Source: Erginobacter sp964465735 (GTDB taxonomy: Bacteria; Auribacterota; Erginobacteria; Erginobacterales; Erginobacteraceae). Taken from it: a stretch of DNA of 24,940 nt. The first letter of the stretch is position 1. Every line of letters starts with the position of its first letter. Shown here piece after piece: positions 12,817 through 21,539 of this stretch. The stretch spans positions 1-24,940 of the forward strand of contig CAYXKT010000025.1 of NCBI GenBank assembly GCA_964465735.1, written 5' to 3'. The notes beneath the pieces are model-generated. The model made no database searches and had not been told where the DNA came from. It worked only from the letters and a program-made list of their open reading frames with translations. The position numbers were made by a program, and so were the translations under genes.

Positions 12817-15435
12817 ATGACTGCTGATCCGAAACGTTCCACCCCGATGATGAAGCAGTACCGGGCGCTTAAGGCTACGGTCCGCGACGCTATTTTACTC
12901 TTCCGGCTCGGAGATTTTTATGAGATGTTCGGCGAGGATGCTCGGGTGGCGGCCCCGATCCTGGAGATCGCCCTGACCGCCCGTCAGACAATCCCGATGT
13001 GCGGGATCCCCCATCACGCCTCGGCCGGCTATATTGAAAAGCTCCTGAAGGCGGGGAAAAAGGTGGCGGTCTGTGATCAGGTCGAAGACGCCCGGCTGGC
13101 TAAAGGGATAGTGAGAAGAGAGGTTACCCGGATTATTACCCCGGGGACGACCCTGGAAGAGGAACTGCTCGACAGCAAGGCCTCCAATTTCCTGGCCTCT
13201 ATCCACCAGCTGGGCAAGGTCTATGGCCTGGCCTACATCGAACTCTCGACCGGGGAGTTCAAGGTCACCGAGGTGACCGATCCGGAAGACCTGCTCAATG
13301 AGCTGGAGCGGATCGGGCCCAGTGAATGTCTTCTCCCGCCCCGACTGGCCGAAGAACTAAAGGTTCCCCTCTCCCGGCTGGACGGTACCACCCTGACTCC
13401 GCTGGAGGATTGGTACTTCGATTACGATCAGGCCGCCATCGCCCTGCAGAAGCTCTTCCGGACCGCCACTTTGGATGGTTTCGGATGTTCGCGGATGATC
13501 CCCGGGGTGGGGGCGGCGGGAGCGATTGTCGAGTATAGCGGCGGTAACCTGAAGAGTTCACTGGCTCATATCGAGACCCTGACCGCCTTTTCTCCTGGCG
13601 ATTACCTGGTGATGGACGCCGTCTCCCAGGCCAATCTGGAAATTGTCGAACCTCTGCGGGGGAGCGACCGCTCCGCCACCCTGATCGGAGTCCTTGATCG
13701 GACGGTGACCTCGATGGGGAGCCGGACCCTGCGCGATTGGCTGCTTCATCCTCTCCGCCTTCCGGAAGAGATCGAGAAGCGGCTTTCGGCGGTTGGAGAA
13801 CTGGCGGAGAATCGCTCGATCCTGGAAGAACTGCGGGAAAAGATGAAAGAGATGCGGGACATCGGCCGGATCATCGGCCGGGTCGCCTGCGGCCGGACCA
13901 ATGCCCGGGAACTGGTCAACCTCCGGCAGTCCCTGACCGTAGTTCCCGCTCTGGGAGAGACCATCTCCCGGCTCTCTTCAAAGCTGCTGGAAGAGACGGA
14001 GAAAGATCTTCGGGTCTCTCCCCGGTTGGTGGAGTTTTTGCACCGGGCCCTGGAGGATTCGCCCCCCCTGGCCCTGAAGGAGGGGGGGATGATCCGGAGC
14101 GGTTACAGCGAGGAACTTGACGGGCTGCGCTCCCTGGCCCGGGATGGCAAGAGCTGGATCAGCCGTTTTCAGAAAGAAGAGATCGAGAAGACCGGGATCA
14201 AATCTCTCAAGGTCCGCTATAACAAAGTTCTCGGCTATTATCTCGAGGTCACTCGCCCGAATCTCCCCCAGGTGCCTTCTCACTATATCCCCAAACAGAC
14301 TCTGGTCAACGCCGGTCGGTTTATCACCGCGGAGTTAAAAGATTACGAAGAGAAAGTGATCGGGGCCGAGCAGAAGGCGGCGGCCCTGGAGTACCAGCTC
14401 TTCGAGGAGATCCGGGATCAGGTGAATCAGGAAGCATTCTCCATCCAGCGTTGTGGTCGGGCGGTGGGGGTTATCGATGCCCTGGCCGGCCTCTCCCAGG
14501 CGGCGGTCGAGAACGATTATGTCCGGCCAGTTGTGGATTCTTCCGATCAATTGCAGATCGTCAACGGCCGTCATCCGGTGGTCGAACAGATCCTGGTTGA
14601 GGAAAGGTTTGTCGGCAACGACACCGAGCTTGATGGAGAGGAAAACCAGATCGCGATCATTACCGGACCGAATATGGCCGGGAAATCGACCTATATCCGG
14701 CAGGTGGCGCTGATCGTGCTCTTAGCCCAGATCGGCAGCTTCGTGCCTGCCGACTCGGCCCGGATCGGAGTGGCCGACCGGATCTTTACCCGGGTCGGGG
14801 CTTCCGACCAGCTGGCCCGGGGCCAGTCCACCTTTATGGTTGAGATGATCGAGACCGCTAATATCCTTCATCACGCTACCCCCCGCTCGCTGGTTGTCCT
14901 TGACGAGATCGGCCGGGGGACCAGTACCTTTGACGGGATCAGTATCGCCTGGGCGGTGGCCGAGTACCTCCACAATCATCCCGGCTCCCGGGCCCGGACC
15001 CTTTTTGCCACCCATTACCACGAGTTGACCGAACTGGAACTGACCCTGAAAGGGGTGAAGAACTATAACGTGGCGGTTCGGGAGTGGAGTGACCGGGTGA
15101 TCTTTCTCCGCAAGGTCCTCCGGGGAGGGACGGATAAGAGCTACGGGATCCAGGTTGCCCGCCTGGCCGGTCTGCCCCGGCCGGTGATCGACCGGGCCGG
15201 GGTTATTCTCGACCGGTTGGAGCAAGAAGCGATCACGGCCGACGGCCGCCCCCGCCTGGCCGGGGGGGACCCCGTGCCGGAGCAGGCTGCTGCGAGACAG
15301 CTCTATCTCTTCGATTTCCCCGCTGCCCATCCGGTGATTGCGGAATTGAAAAATATAAATCTCGATCACCTGACTCCCTTTGAAGCGATGCAGCGGCTCC
15401 GTTCTCTCAAAGAAAGTGCCCGGGAAGATGGTTAA
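12817..15435 (+). CDS. mutS: DNA mismatch repair protein MutS
   Basis: Recognises mismatches and small loops in DNA and starts repair. The mismatch-binding domain carries FYEMFGEDA (the Phe-x-Glu wedge). The core, lever and clamp domains follow, and then the ATPase with Walker A GPNMAGKST (about 620-628), VLDEIGRGTSTFDG and ATHYHELTEL. The length of 872 residues is standard for MutS1. The C-terminal tail ends in a short helix (LDHLTPFEAMQRLRSLKE) like the beta-clamp/tetramer region. The start ATG has a poor ribosome site. The frame is intact over 2.6 kb, which argues against frequent base-call errors in this part. Confidence 0.97.
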   Translation: MTADPKRSTPMMKQYRALKATVRDAILLFRLGDFYEMFGEDARVAAPILEIALTARQTIPMCGIPHHASAGYIEKLLKAGKKVAVCDQVEDARLAKGIVRREVTRIITPGTTLEEELLDSKASNFLASIHQLGKVYGLAYIELSTGEFKVTEVTDPEDLLNELERIGPSECLLPPRLAEELKVPLSRLDGTTLTPLEDWYFDYDQAAIALQKLFRTATLDGFGCSRMIPGVGAAGAIVEYSGGNLKSSLAHIETLTAFSPGDYLVMDAVSQANLEIVEPLRGSDRSATLIGVLDRTVTSMGSRTLRDWLLHPLRLPEEIEKRLSAVGELAENRSILEELREKMKEMRDIGRIIGRVACGRTNARELVNLRQSLTVVPALGETISRLSSKLLEETEKDLRVSPRLVEFLHRALEDSPPLALKEGGMIRSGYSEELDGLRSLARDGKSWISRFQKEEIEKTGIKSLKVRYNKVLGYYLEVTRPNLPQVPSHYIPKQTLVNAGRFITAELKDYEEKVIGAEQKAAALEYQLFEEIRDQVNQEAFSIQRCGRAVGVIDALAGLSQAAVENDYVRPVVDSSDQLQIVNGRHPVVEQILVEERFVGNDTELDGEENQIAIITGPNMAGKSTYIRQVALIVLLAQIGSFVPADSARIGVADRIFTRVGASDQLARGQSTFMVEMIETANILHHATPRSLVVLDEIGRGTSTFDGISIAWAVAEYLHNHPGSRARTLFATHYHELTELELTLKGVKNYNVAVREWSDRVIFLRKVLRGGTDKSYGIQVARLAGLPRPVIDRAGVILDRLEQEAITADGRPRLAGGDPVPEQAAARQLYLFDFPAAHPVIAELKNINLDHLTPFEAMQRLRSLKESAREDG

Positions 15436-15599
15436 TGTTGTGTTCCGGCGATAATGGTTGATAGTCTGTCCCCGCCTATTGAAGCAATCTCAAGGCATTG
15501 GCGGCGTTTTTTCTTATGAATAATCCGGGTTTGTCCGAATTCTCCCGGACCGGAAAAATCGATGTGATCTCCGGCCTGATGTGGTATCGTTATATTATA
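15436..15599. other. Intergenic region after mutS
   Basis: No gene. A weak stem ending in GGCGGCGTTTTTTC (about 15498-15512) may terminate mutS transcription, but the arms pair poorly. The region ends at the target duplication TTATA (15595-15599) of MITE copy 3. Confidence 0.4.
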
Positions 15600-15760
15600 C
15601 CTAAATTGAGCGATTCTATGCGGCGAACTGCACCAATCTTTTGCGTCCGAACGGATATTGAAAATCCTCGCCATATCTCCTGGATATGGCTGCGGTTTTC
15701 GCAACCCGTCGGCCAGCAAAATCTTAGCACATTTCATCCGCAATAATCGCTCAACTTAGG
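15600..15760 (-). mobile_element. MITE copy 3 (161 bp, complete) with TTATA target duplications
   Basis: The same element as at 56-216, in reverse orientation and apparently identical base for base. It is flanked by TTATA at 15595-15599 and 15761-15765, a clean 5-bp target duplication unlike the TTTAA of copy 2. This proves mobility rather than inheritance of a larger duplicated block. It lies between mutS and the NIL-domain gene and disrupts no coding frame. Confidence 0.95.
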
Positions 15761-15871
15761 TTATAGAATCCGTTGACCTCCGGTCCGTTGCTGTCGGAGG
15801 ATTGACTGGGCGGAGTTTCTCCAGTGGTCCGTCCGCGAAGAGTAGGTCCAATATCAATCAGGAGGAACAAA

Positions 15872-16093
15872 ATGCGCAAAATGGTGGAATTAACCATCCC
15901 CCAGGGCTACAAGGATGAGCCGATCTTTTACCAGATCATCACCAGGTTCAAGGTCATCCCCACGATCATCGAGGCTTCTTTTTCCAGTGATATCGGCTGG
16001 GCTTACATCAAGCTTGAAGGGGAAGAAGAGGAACTTGACCGGTTAGTCGACTTTTTGCGATCAAAGGATATCATAGTCGATTTTCGCGGTTGA
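15872..16093 (+). CDS. NIL-domain protein (73 aa)
   Basis: A stand-alone NIL domain, the ferredoxin-like ligand-binding module otherwise found at the C-terminus of MetN-type ABC ATPases and in small ferredoxins. Seen are ELTIPQGYKDEPIFYQIITRF, an SSDIGWAYIKLEG strand pair and a final LVDFLRSKDIIVDF helix-strand. The start is ATG 15872, with AGGAGG at 15860-15865; an earlier in-frame ATG at 15824 lacks such a site. It overlaps the kinase start by four bases (TTGA), so it may be a sensor or partner for that kinase. No ABC transporter genes are nearby. Confidence 0.8.
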   Translation: MRKMVELTIPQGYKDEPIFYQIITRFKVIPTIIEASFSSDIGWAYIKLEGEEEELDRLVDFLRSKDIIVDFRG

Positions 16094-17829
16094 ACCCCAA
16101 GTCGGCGATGCTAAAAAAAATTTACCAACTCTTCCTGAAGCCGATCCCCCTGGGACGTCTGGTTTTGGAAAATGTCCTGGTCGGCACGCTGATGGGTGCC
16201 CTGATCGGGGTCGCTCTCCGGGGTTATCTGGGATATCTCAAACATCTCGAACTGGACTGGGCGATTTTTATTATAGTCGGTCTCCTGATCGGCCTCTTCA
16301 GCGGCTTTGCCCGTCAGAGTCAGCGGCAGTTCAAGATCTTCGGGGAGAAGATGACCACCACTCTCCGCCGGAGTCACAAACAGCTGGTCAGCAGCGAGGA
16401 GCGCTACAAGAACCTCCTTGACCAGGCCAATGACCTGATCTTCCTTCTTGACGAAAAGAGCTGTTTTATCGAGATGAACGGGAAGTTTGAGGAACTCCTC
16501 GGTTACCGCCGGGAGGAATGGATCGGCCGTTCGTTTTATGATCTGGTCCCTGGAAACTTTCGAGACGAGGCGATTAGATACTCCTGGGAAACTCTCAAGG
16601 GGGGCACCCCTCGCTATGAACTCGATGCTATCCGCGCCGATGGCCGGGTGATCAATCTGGCCCTGGCCAACTCCCCGGTCCGCAATCTGGAGGGTGAGAT
16701 TACCGGGATTATGGGCATTGCCCGGGATATCTCCGAGAGCAAGAAACTCGTAGAACTCCAGAATCAGTTCGTCTCCCACGTCTCCCACGAATTGAGAACC
16801 CCGCTGACCGCGATGCGGGAGTTTATCTCATTACTGATCGACGAAATTCCGGGAAAACTCAACGATGACCAGCGAGAATACTGTAAGCGGGTTGGCTTTA
16901 ACATCGACCGTCTGGCCCGGATCATCGAGAATCTCTTGTTGATCTCCCGGGTCGATGAGGGGAAGATTGTCCTGGAGAAGGAACTGATTGATATTGGGGA
17001 CCTGCTCAAACAGGTTCAGGAGACGATGGTCCCCACCGCCGACCGTGGGGAGATTGCCCTGGAGATCGAGATCGAGCCCGATCTTCCCAGGATTTACGTC
17101 GACCCCGGCCGGATCTCCCAGGTCATCACCAACCTGGTCGGCAATTCACTCAAGTTCACCCCGGAGAAAGGCCGGGTGACCATTACCGCTCGCGATACCG
17201 AATCCAGCGTGGAGATCCAGGTCCGGGATACCGGGATCGGGATCAGTCCCGAGGATCAGGAAGTGATCTTTGACCGCTTCCAGCAGATCCGTCGTCGGCC
17301 CAGCTTCGGCAAGATGGGGGCTGGTCTGGGATTGGCCATCTCCCGGGAGATTGTCTTTCTTCACCGGGGGTCGATCCGGGTGGAGAGCGAGGTCGGGGCG
17401 GGAAGCATCTTCTGCGTCACCCTGCCCAAGGCTCAGGCACCTCGGATCCTCCTGGTCGATGATGACCCCGATCTGATCGAGATGTACAAGGATTTTTTGA
17501 GCTCGTTTCATTACCGGATCTCTGTCGCTTATAATGGTGTCGAAGCGGTAAAACTGGCTTTCCAGGAGAACCCGGACCTGATCATCCTGGATATCGTGAT
17601 GCCCCAGATGAATGGCTACGAGGTCCTGGGCCGCTTGAAACAGAATCAATTGACCTGTAATATTCCGGTGATTATCCTGACCGGATATGGTCTCGATCAG
17701 CACCGTCTTGGTTCACTGGGCAAGGAGATCCTGCCCGCCCTGAGAAAGCCGATCAGTATGAATGAATTTGTTTCCGCCGTGGCCTCAGTCCTGGAAAAAG
17801 TCCCGGCATCATCTTCAACAATGGAGTAG
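16090..17829 (+). CDS. Membrane-bound hybrid histidine kinase (PAS, HisKA, HATPase, receiver)
   Basis: Two membrane spans (about residues 22-47 and 55-74) with almost no periplasmic loop are followed by a PAS domain (about 100-215). HisKA carries the phospho-acceptor His233 in SHELRTPLTAM. HATPase_c has NLVGNSLKFTPEKG, DTGIGIS and GAGLGLAI. A C-terminal receiver (about 450-570) has VDDDPD, Asp501 in ILDIVMP, and the KPIS lysine. So it autophosphorylates and can relay to its own receiver. The start TTG 16090 overlaps the stop of the NIL gene; ATG 16108 is a fallback. Its likely input is cytoplasmic through PAS, since there is no extracellular sensor. It sits directly upstream of a single-domain receiver and pilB. 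Confidence 0.9.
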   Translation: MNPKSAMLKKIYQLFLKPIPLGRLVLENVLVGTLMGALIGVALRGYLGYLKHLELDWAIFIIVGLLIGLFSGFARQSQRQFKIFGEKMTTTLRRSHKQLVSSEERYKNLLDQANDLIFLLDEKSCFIEMNGKFEELLGYRREEWIGRSFYDLVPGNFRDEAIRYSWETLKGGTPRYELDAIRADGRVINLALANSPVRNLEGEITGIMGIARDISESKKLVELQNQFVSHVSHELRTPLTAMREFISLLIDEIPGKLNDDQREYCKRVGFNIDRLARIIENLLLISRVDEGKIVLEKELIDIGDLLKQVQETMVPTADRGEIALEIEIEPDLPRIYVDPGRISQVITNLVGNSLKFTPEKGRVTITARDTESSVEIQVRDTGIGISPEDQEVIFDRFQQIRRRPSFGKMGAGLGLAISREIVFLHRGSIRVESEVGAGSIFCVTLPKAQAPRILLVDDDPDLIEMYKDFLSSFHYRISVAYNGVEAVKLAFQENPDLIILDIVMPQMNGYEVLGRLKQNQLTCNIPVIILTGYGLDQHRLGSLGKEILPALRKPISMNEFVSAVASVLEKVPASSSTME

Positions 17830-17839
17830 ATAGTCTGTA

Positions 17840-18220
17840 ATGAGTAAGGAAGCAAAGACACTGTTATTGGTAGATGACGAGCCTGACCTCTTAGAGAGTA
17901 TCTCCATCCGGCTGAAGGCCACCGGTTATCAGGTGGAGACCGCCGTGGACGGTCTGGAGGCATTAAAGAAAGCCCGTTCCCTGAAACCGGATCTGATTCT
18001 GCTTGACCTGATGCTCCCGAAAATGGACGGCTACAAAGTCGCCCGGCTGCTCAAGTTCGACGGCCGCTATTCCCGGATCCCGATCCTGATTCTCTCCGCT
18101 CGCAGCCAGGATCTGGACAAGGAAATGGCTTCCAGCGCCGGCGCCGACGATTACCTGGTCAAGCCGTTCAGTTCGGAGGAACTTTTAAGCCGGATCGAAA
18201 AACTGTTACAACGGAGATAA
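17840..18220 (+). CDS. Single-domain response regulator
   Basis: A CheY-like receiver with no output domain. The acidic pair is in VDDEPD (11-16), the phospho-acceptor is Asp56 in LLDLMLP, Ser86 is the switch residue and Lys108 is in YLVKPF. The length of 126 residues is that of one domain. It starts 11 bp after the hybrid kinase and ends 5 bp before pilB. It is therefore the probable relay target of that kinase, acting by protein contact, perhaps on the pilus machine as PilG/PilH-type receivers do; that link is inference. Confidence 0.93.
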   Translation: MSKEAKTLLLVDDEPDLLESISIRLKATGYQVETAVDGLEALKKARSLKPDLILLDLMLPKMDGYKVARLLKFDGRYSRIPILILSARSQDLDKEMASSAGADDYLVKPFSSEELLSRIEKLLQRR

Positions 18221-18225
18221 TCGCG

Positions 18226-20058
18226 ATGTTTGCATCAGATCAGGAAAGGATCGCGAATATATTTATGGCCCGCGGTCTGATTGATCAGGAGCAGTTAGAG
18301 ACGGCCGGGAAGTCGGGCAGCAGTTCCATCCATCAAGCCCTGATCGAAGGGGGGTTCCTGACCAAGGATCAGGTGTACGAGGCCCTGGCCGACGATTTTG
18401 GAGTGGCGTATATCGATCTCGATAATTTTATGATCGATGACGAGCAGATCTCCCTGATCCCGGAGGAGTTGGCTCGGAAGTACACCGTGGTCCCGGTCTT
18501 TTCTATGGAGGGTTCTCTCGGTCTGGCGATGGCCGATCCCCGCAACGTTGAGGCTATCGATCAGGTTTACCATCGGACCGGATTGGAGGTCGATCCCTAC
18601 CTGGCGGCGGAAGAAGATATCCGGAAGGTTATTGACCGCCGTTTCCGTGATCTCGGTTCGGTTAAGGAGATGATCGAGGATCTGGAAGTGACCCAGCTCA
18701 AGGAGGCAGAGGAGGAGATCCCCCAGCTGCGCGACCTCTCCGACGAGGCCCCGATTACCCGCCTGGTTAACTTGATCCTGGCCCAGGCTGTCCGGGACGG
18801 AGCCAGTGACGTCCACATCAACCCCGATGAAAAGGTTCTCCGGGTCCGGTTCCGGATCGACGGTGTTCTCTACGAGGTCCCCTCGCCTCCCAAACGTCTG
18901 AAGGCGGCCATCACTTCTCGGATCAAAGTGATGAGCAACCTGAATATCGCCGAGACCCGCAAGCCTCAGGATGGACATATCCGGATGCGGGTGGAGGGTA
19001 GTGACATCGATATTCGAGTCTCGATCCTTCCCACCATCTTTGGCGAGAATGTGGTTATGCGAATCCTTAATCCCCAGTCGATCGCCATCAGTTTAGAAGA
19101 ACTCGGTTTCACCCCGGCCAACCTGGAAAAGCTCAAGCAGATCATCTTCCGGCCCAATGGCATTCTTTTGAACACCGGTCCTACCGGGAGCGGGAAGACC
19201 ACCACGCTCTATGCTGCTCTCCAGACGGTCAATACGATAGATAAGAACATCATTACCGTAGAGGACCCGGTAGAGTACCGGTTACGGCTGATCCGACAGG
19301 TCCAGGTCAACCCCCGGGCCGGGGTTACCTTTGCCAATGGCTTGCGGGCGATCCTCCGTCAGGACCCCGATATCATAATGATCGGGGAGATCCGGGATGT
19401 GGAGACGGCCGAGATCGCCGTCCAGGCCGCCCTGACCGGTCACTTCGTCTTCTCGACCCTCCATACCAATGATGCCGCCGGGGCTATCCCCCGGCTGATT
19501 CATATGGGTGTGGAACCGTTCCTGGTCGCGTCCGCCCTGGAAGGGATAATGGCCCAGCGGTTGGCCCGGAAGATCTGTCCCAAGTGTCGGGAGAGTTACG
19601 ACCCGGATCCGCTCCTGCTGAAGAATTTAAACCTCGATCTGAAGTCCGGGGTCAAGTTCTGGCGGGGGCAGGGGTGTGAACATTGCCGGGGGACCGGTTA
19701 CAAGGGGCGGGTGGCGGTGATGGAGTTGATCACGATGACCCCGGCGCTGCGCCGCCTCACGCTGGCCAAGGCACCGGGGGACGAGATCAAGGAACAGGCC
19801 CGGGCTGAGGGTACGACCTTTATGGAAGACGACGCCCTGGAGAAGGTACTGAGCGGGATAACGTCGATTGAGGAGATGAGTCGGATCACGGGGATTAAGG
19901 TCGATCTTGGTACCCCGGAGCCGACGGTGGTGGAAGCGGAGGAACCGTCCCTGGTCTCCTCCGCCTTCGAGGAATCCCCAGCCGAGGACCTGGCCGGCCT
20001 GGCCGATAAAGATGTCGAGGATTACCAGGAAAAGATTACCCATTGGCTCTCGAAATAA
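18226..20058 (+). CDS. pilB: Type IV pilus assembly / type II secretion ATPase (PilB/GspE)
   Basis: A hexameric cytoplasmic ATPase that powers pilus extension. The N-terminal MshEN-like region (about 1-150) has degenerate forms of the motif that binds cyclic di-GMP in relatives. The T2SE core has Walker A GPTGSGKTTT (about 318-327), the Asp box VEDPVEYRL, Walker B RQDPDIIMIGEIRD and the His box TGHFVFSTLHTNDA. A zinc-binding module CPKC..CEHC lies near 451-487. The 610 residues include a 45-residue acidic C-terminal extension after the usual end. With pilC in the window the pilus assignment is preferred over GspE, but the sequence does not exclude a secretion system. Confidence 0.92.
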   Translation: MFASDQERIANIFMARGLIDQEQLETAGKSGSSSIHQALIEGGFLTKDQVYEALADDFGVAYIDLDNFMIDDEQISLIPEELARKYTVVPVFSMEGSLGLAMADPRNVEAIDQVYHRTGLEVDPYLAAEEDIRKVIDRRFRDLGSVKEMIEDLEVTQLKEAEEEIPQLRDLSDEAPITRLVNLILAQAVRDGASDVHINPDEKVLRVRFRIDGVLYEVPSPPKRLKAAITSRIKVMSNLNIAETRKPQDGHIRMRVEGSDIDIRVSILPTIFGENVVMRILNPQSIAISLEELGFTPANLEKLKQIIFRPNGILLNTGPTGSGKTTTLYAALQTVNTIDKNIITVEDPVEYRLRLIRQVQVNPRAGVTFANGLRAILRQDPDIIMIGEIRDVETAEIAVQAALTGHFVFSTLHTNDAAGAIPRLIHMGVEPFLVASALEGIMAQRLARKICPKCRESYDPDPLLLKNLNLDLKSGVKFWRGQGCEHCRGTGYKGRVAVMELITMTPALRRLTLAKAPGDEIKEQARAEGTTFMEDDALEKVLSGITSIEEMSRITGIKVDLGTPEPTVVEAEEPSLVSSAFEESPAEDLAGLADKDVEDYQEKITHWLSK

Positions 20059-20075
20059 AGTAGGGGAGGAGAAAT

Positions 20076-20285
20076 GGAGTGGGGGAGTGGGCAAAAATTA
20101 GTGCAGCTGAAATAATGGGTAGTAATCTGTNNNNNNNNNNNNNNNNNNNNNNNNNNNNNNNNNNNNNNNNNNNNNNNNNNNNNNNNNNNNNNNNNNNNNN
20201 NNNNNNNNNNNNNNNNNNNNNNNNNNNNNNGGAGTGGGGGAGTGGGCAAAAATTAGTGCAGCTGAAATAATGGGTAGTAATCTGT
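20076..20285. repeat. 55-bp direct repeat flanking a 100-N scaffold gap
   Basis: Positions 20076-20130 and 20231-20285 are identical over 55 bases, and the gap fills 20131-20230 exactly. A duplication the length of a common assembly k-mer beside a fixed-size gap suggests two contigs that overlap and were not merged. The real genome may hold a single copy or a longer tandem array. Confidence 0.85.
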
Positions 20286-20286
20286 C

Positions 20287-20381
20287 ATTGCGATCGATAG
20301 CCTTTAGCTGCGAGCGAAGTGCGGCAGGCAGTAATCTCATTGCCGGCTAAGAGACAGCTTCGTCGCTTTGCTCCTCGCAAT
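20287..20381. repeat. REP-like inverted repeat pair (ATTGCGA type)
   Basis: The left arm begins ATTGCGATCG and includes GCGAGCGAAGTGCGGCAGGC and AATCTC. The right arm is its approximate inverse: GAGACAGCTTCGTCGCTTTG and then CTCGCAAT. The spacer is ATTGCCGGCTAA. This kind of ATTGCGAGG..GAAGCAATCTC unit is widespread as an intergenic repeat in many bacterial genomes. It is non-coding. Confidence 0.6.
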
Positions 20382-20433
20382 CAGACATTTGACCTAATTT
20401 TTAATTATGAAACACTTCATTAGATTTCTGGGT

Positions 20434-20465
20434 CCCATTACTCCATTACTCCATCACCTCTATTC
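20434..20465 (+). repeat. CTCCAT-type short tandem array A
   Basis: About four degenerate copies of an 8- to 9-mer (ATTACTCC / ATCACCTC / ATTCC), 60 bp before the ExeA-like gene. The reverse-complement form (GGAGTGGGGGAGTGGG) occurs at the left of the same intergenic region (20076-20092), so the region is bracketed by inverted arrays. Confidence 0.6.
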
Positions 20466-20524
20466 CTAACCTAATCCGGGTTAAATTATCCCATAATCTC
20501 GCGAACTAACTAAGCCGACTTACG

Positions 20525-21364
20525 ATGTACGAAGCCTACTGGAAATTAAAAGAAAAGCCGTTCAAGAATACCGCCGACCCCCGGTTTCTCTGTTCTTTCC
20601 CCCAGCACTCCGATGCCCTGATGAAGCTGACCTACGCGGTGCGGGAGAATATGGGGGCGGCGATGCTGACCGGGGTCTTTGGCTGCGGGAAGACCTTTGT
20701 CGCCCGGACCCTGCTTTCCTCCCTTTCCAAGAACCGCTACTCTTTCGCTTATCTCGATTACCCTCCGGTCTCCGGAACGGAATTCCTCCGGGCGATTGTC
20801 CGGACTTTAAAATACAGCGAACTGCCTTCAAAAAAAACTGAGTTGCTGGAGGACGCGCTTCTCGAATCTCTCCAGGCCCTTCTTCTTGATGATGTCCGGG
20901 AGGGGAAAGAGTCCGTGATCATAATCGACGAGGCCCATTCCATTGAAGACGAGAAGGTCTTTGAGAAGGTCCGGCTCCTGCTCAACTTTCAAACTGAGTC
21001 CCGTTTTCTCCTCACCCTGATCCTGGTCGGCCAGCCGGAACTGGCCGGCAAGGTGGCCAATCTCCGGCAGTTGGATCAGCGGATCGCCATCAAGTGCCAT
21101 CTGGAACCCCTGACCGGGGAGGAGACGAAAGAATATGTCAACCGGAGGCTGGAAGTCGCCGGACGCAGCGAACCGCTTTTTTCCGACGATGCCCTGAATC
21201 TAATCCATCAGGCGACCGGGGGGATCCCCAGAAGGATCAACCATATCTGTGACGCCTGTCTGATGACCGGATTTGCCCGAAAAAAAGATTTAATCGATGA
21301 GGAGACCTTCCGGGAATCAGGCAAGATCTTCGGCGGTACGGTGTTCTCCCCGGAAAAATCATAG
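20525..21364 (+). CDS. ExeA/GspA-like AAA+ ATPase
   Basis: A cytoplasmic AAA+ ATPase of the ExeA type, a group linked to assembly of secretin or pilus complexes in the wall. It begins with YEAYWKLKEKPFKNTADPRFL, the family signature. Walker A is GVFGCGKT (50-57), Walker B is VIIIDEAH (131-138), and sensor and winged regions contain LVGQPEL, LDQRI and GGIPRRIN. The length of 279 residues matches the ATPase alone, without the periplasmic peptidoglycan-binding part of full ExeA. The start at ATG 20525 has no Shine-Dalgarno. It lies between pilB and the sigma-54 activator, in pilus context. Confidence 0.88.
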   Translation: MYEAYWKLKEKPFKNTADPRFLCSFPQHSDALMKLTYAVRENMGAAMLTGVFGCGKTFVARTLLSSLSKNRYSFAYLDYPPVSGTEFLRAIVRTLKYSELPSKKTELLEDALLESLQALLLDDVREGKESVIIIDEAHSIEDEKVFEKVRLLLNFQTESRFLLTLILVGQPELAGKVANLRQLDQRIAIKCHLEPLTGEETKEYVNRRLEVAGRSEPLFSDDALNLIHQATGGIPRRINHICDACLMTGFARKKDLIDEETFRESGKIFGGTVFSPEKS

Positions 21365-21466
21365 GAGAAGAACGGGGGACAGGAATTTATAACTCAAGCC
21401 CATCTAAAGCCGGACAGACCTTTGGGCTCTAATGTTGAATGTTGTTTGCGTCTCTGCTGTCACCCC

Positions 21467-21519
21467 CACACTCCAATACTCCAATAACCCAATAATCCAA
21501 TAACCCCCTCAACACTCCA
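21467..21519 (+). repeat. CTCCAA-type short tandem array B
   Basis: A degenerate array of roughly 8-bp units (ACTCCAAT, AACCCAAT, AATCCAAT, AACCCC, ACACTCCA) that ends 20 bp before the start of the sigma-54 activator. The same class of array precedes the ExeA-like gene and pilC. The intergenic segment to its left (21365-21466) shows no gene. Confidence 0.6.
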
Positions 21520-21539
21520 CTTTTATCCGTCTAATTACT

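Larger units (their letters stand above)
20059..20524. other. Intergenic region with repeats and an assembly gap; no gene
   Basis: Contains short GGAGTGGG-type repeats on the left (20064-20092), an exact 55-bp direct repeat on both sides of 100 N, a REP-like inverted pair (20287-20381), a CTCCAT array (20434-20465), and the leader of the ExeA-like gene. No ORF with coding character is present. Confidence 0.7.

Noticed and set aside
15485..15520. Rho-independent terminator after mutS
   Set aside because: A T-run is present (15507-15512) but the preceding arms pair poorly.
15824..15871. Longer N-terminus for the NIL-domain protein
   Set aside because: The upstream ATG lacks a ribosome site and adds residues outside the domain; ATG 15872 has AGGAGG at good spacing.
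20434..20465. CRISPR array
   Set aside because: Units are 8-9 bp, degenerate and without spacers; no cas genes are present.
21365..21539. Sigma-54 (-24/-12) promoter near the activator or pilus genes
   Set aside because: Short TTGNNTGTTGTTTGC-like words occur, but the invariant GG/GC pair at proper spacing is missing.
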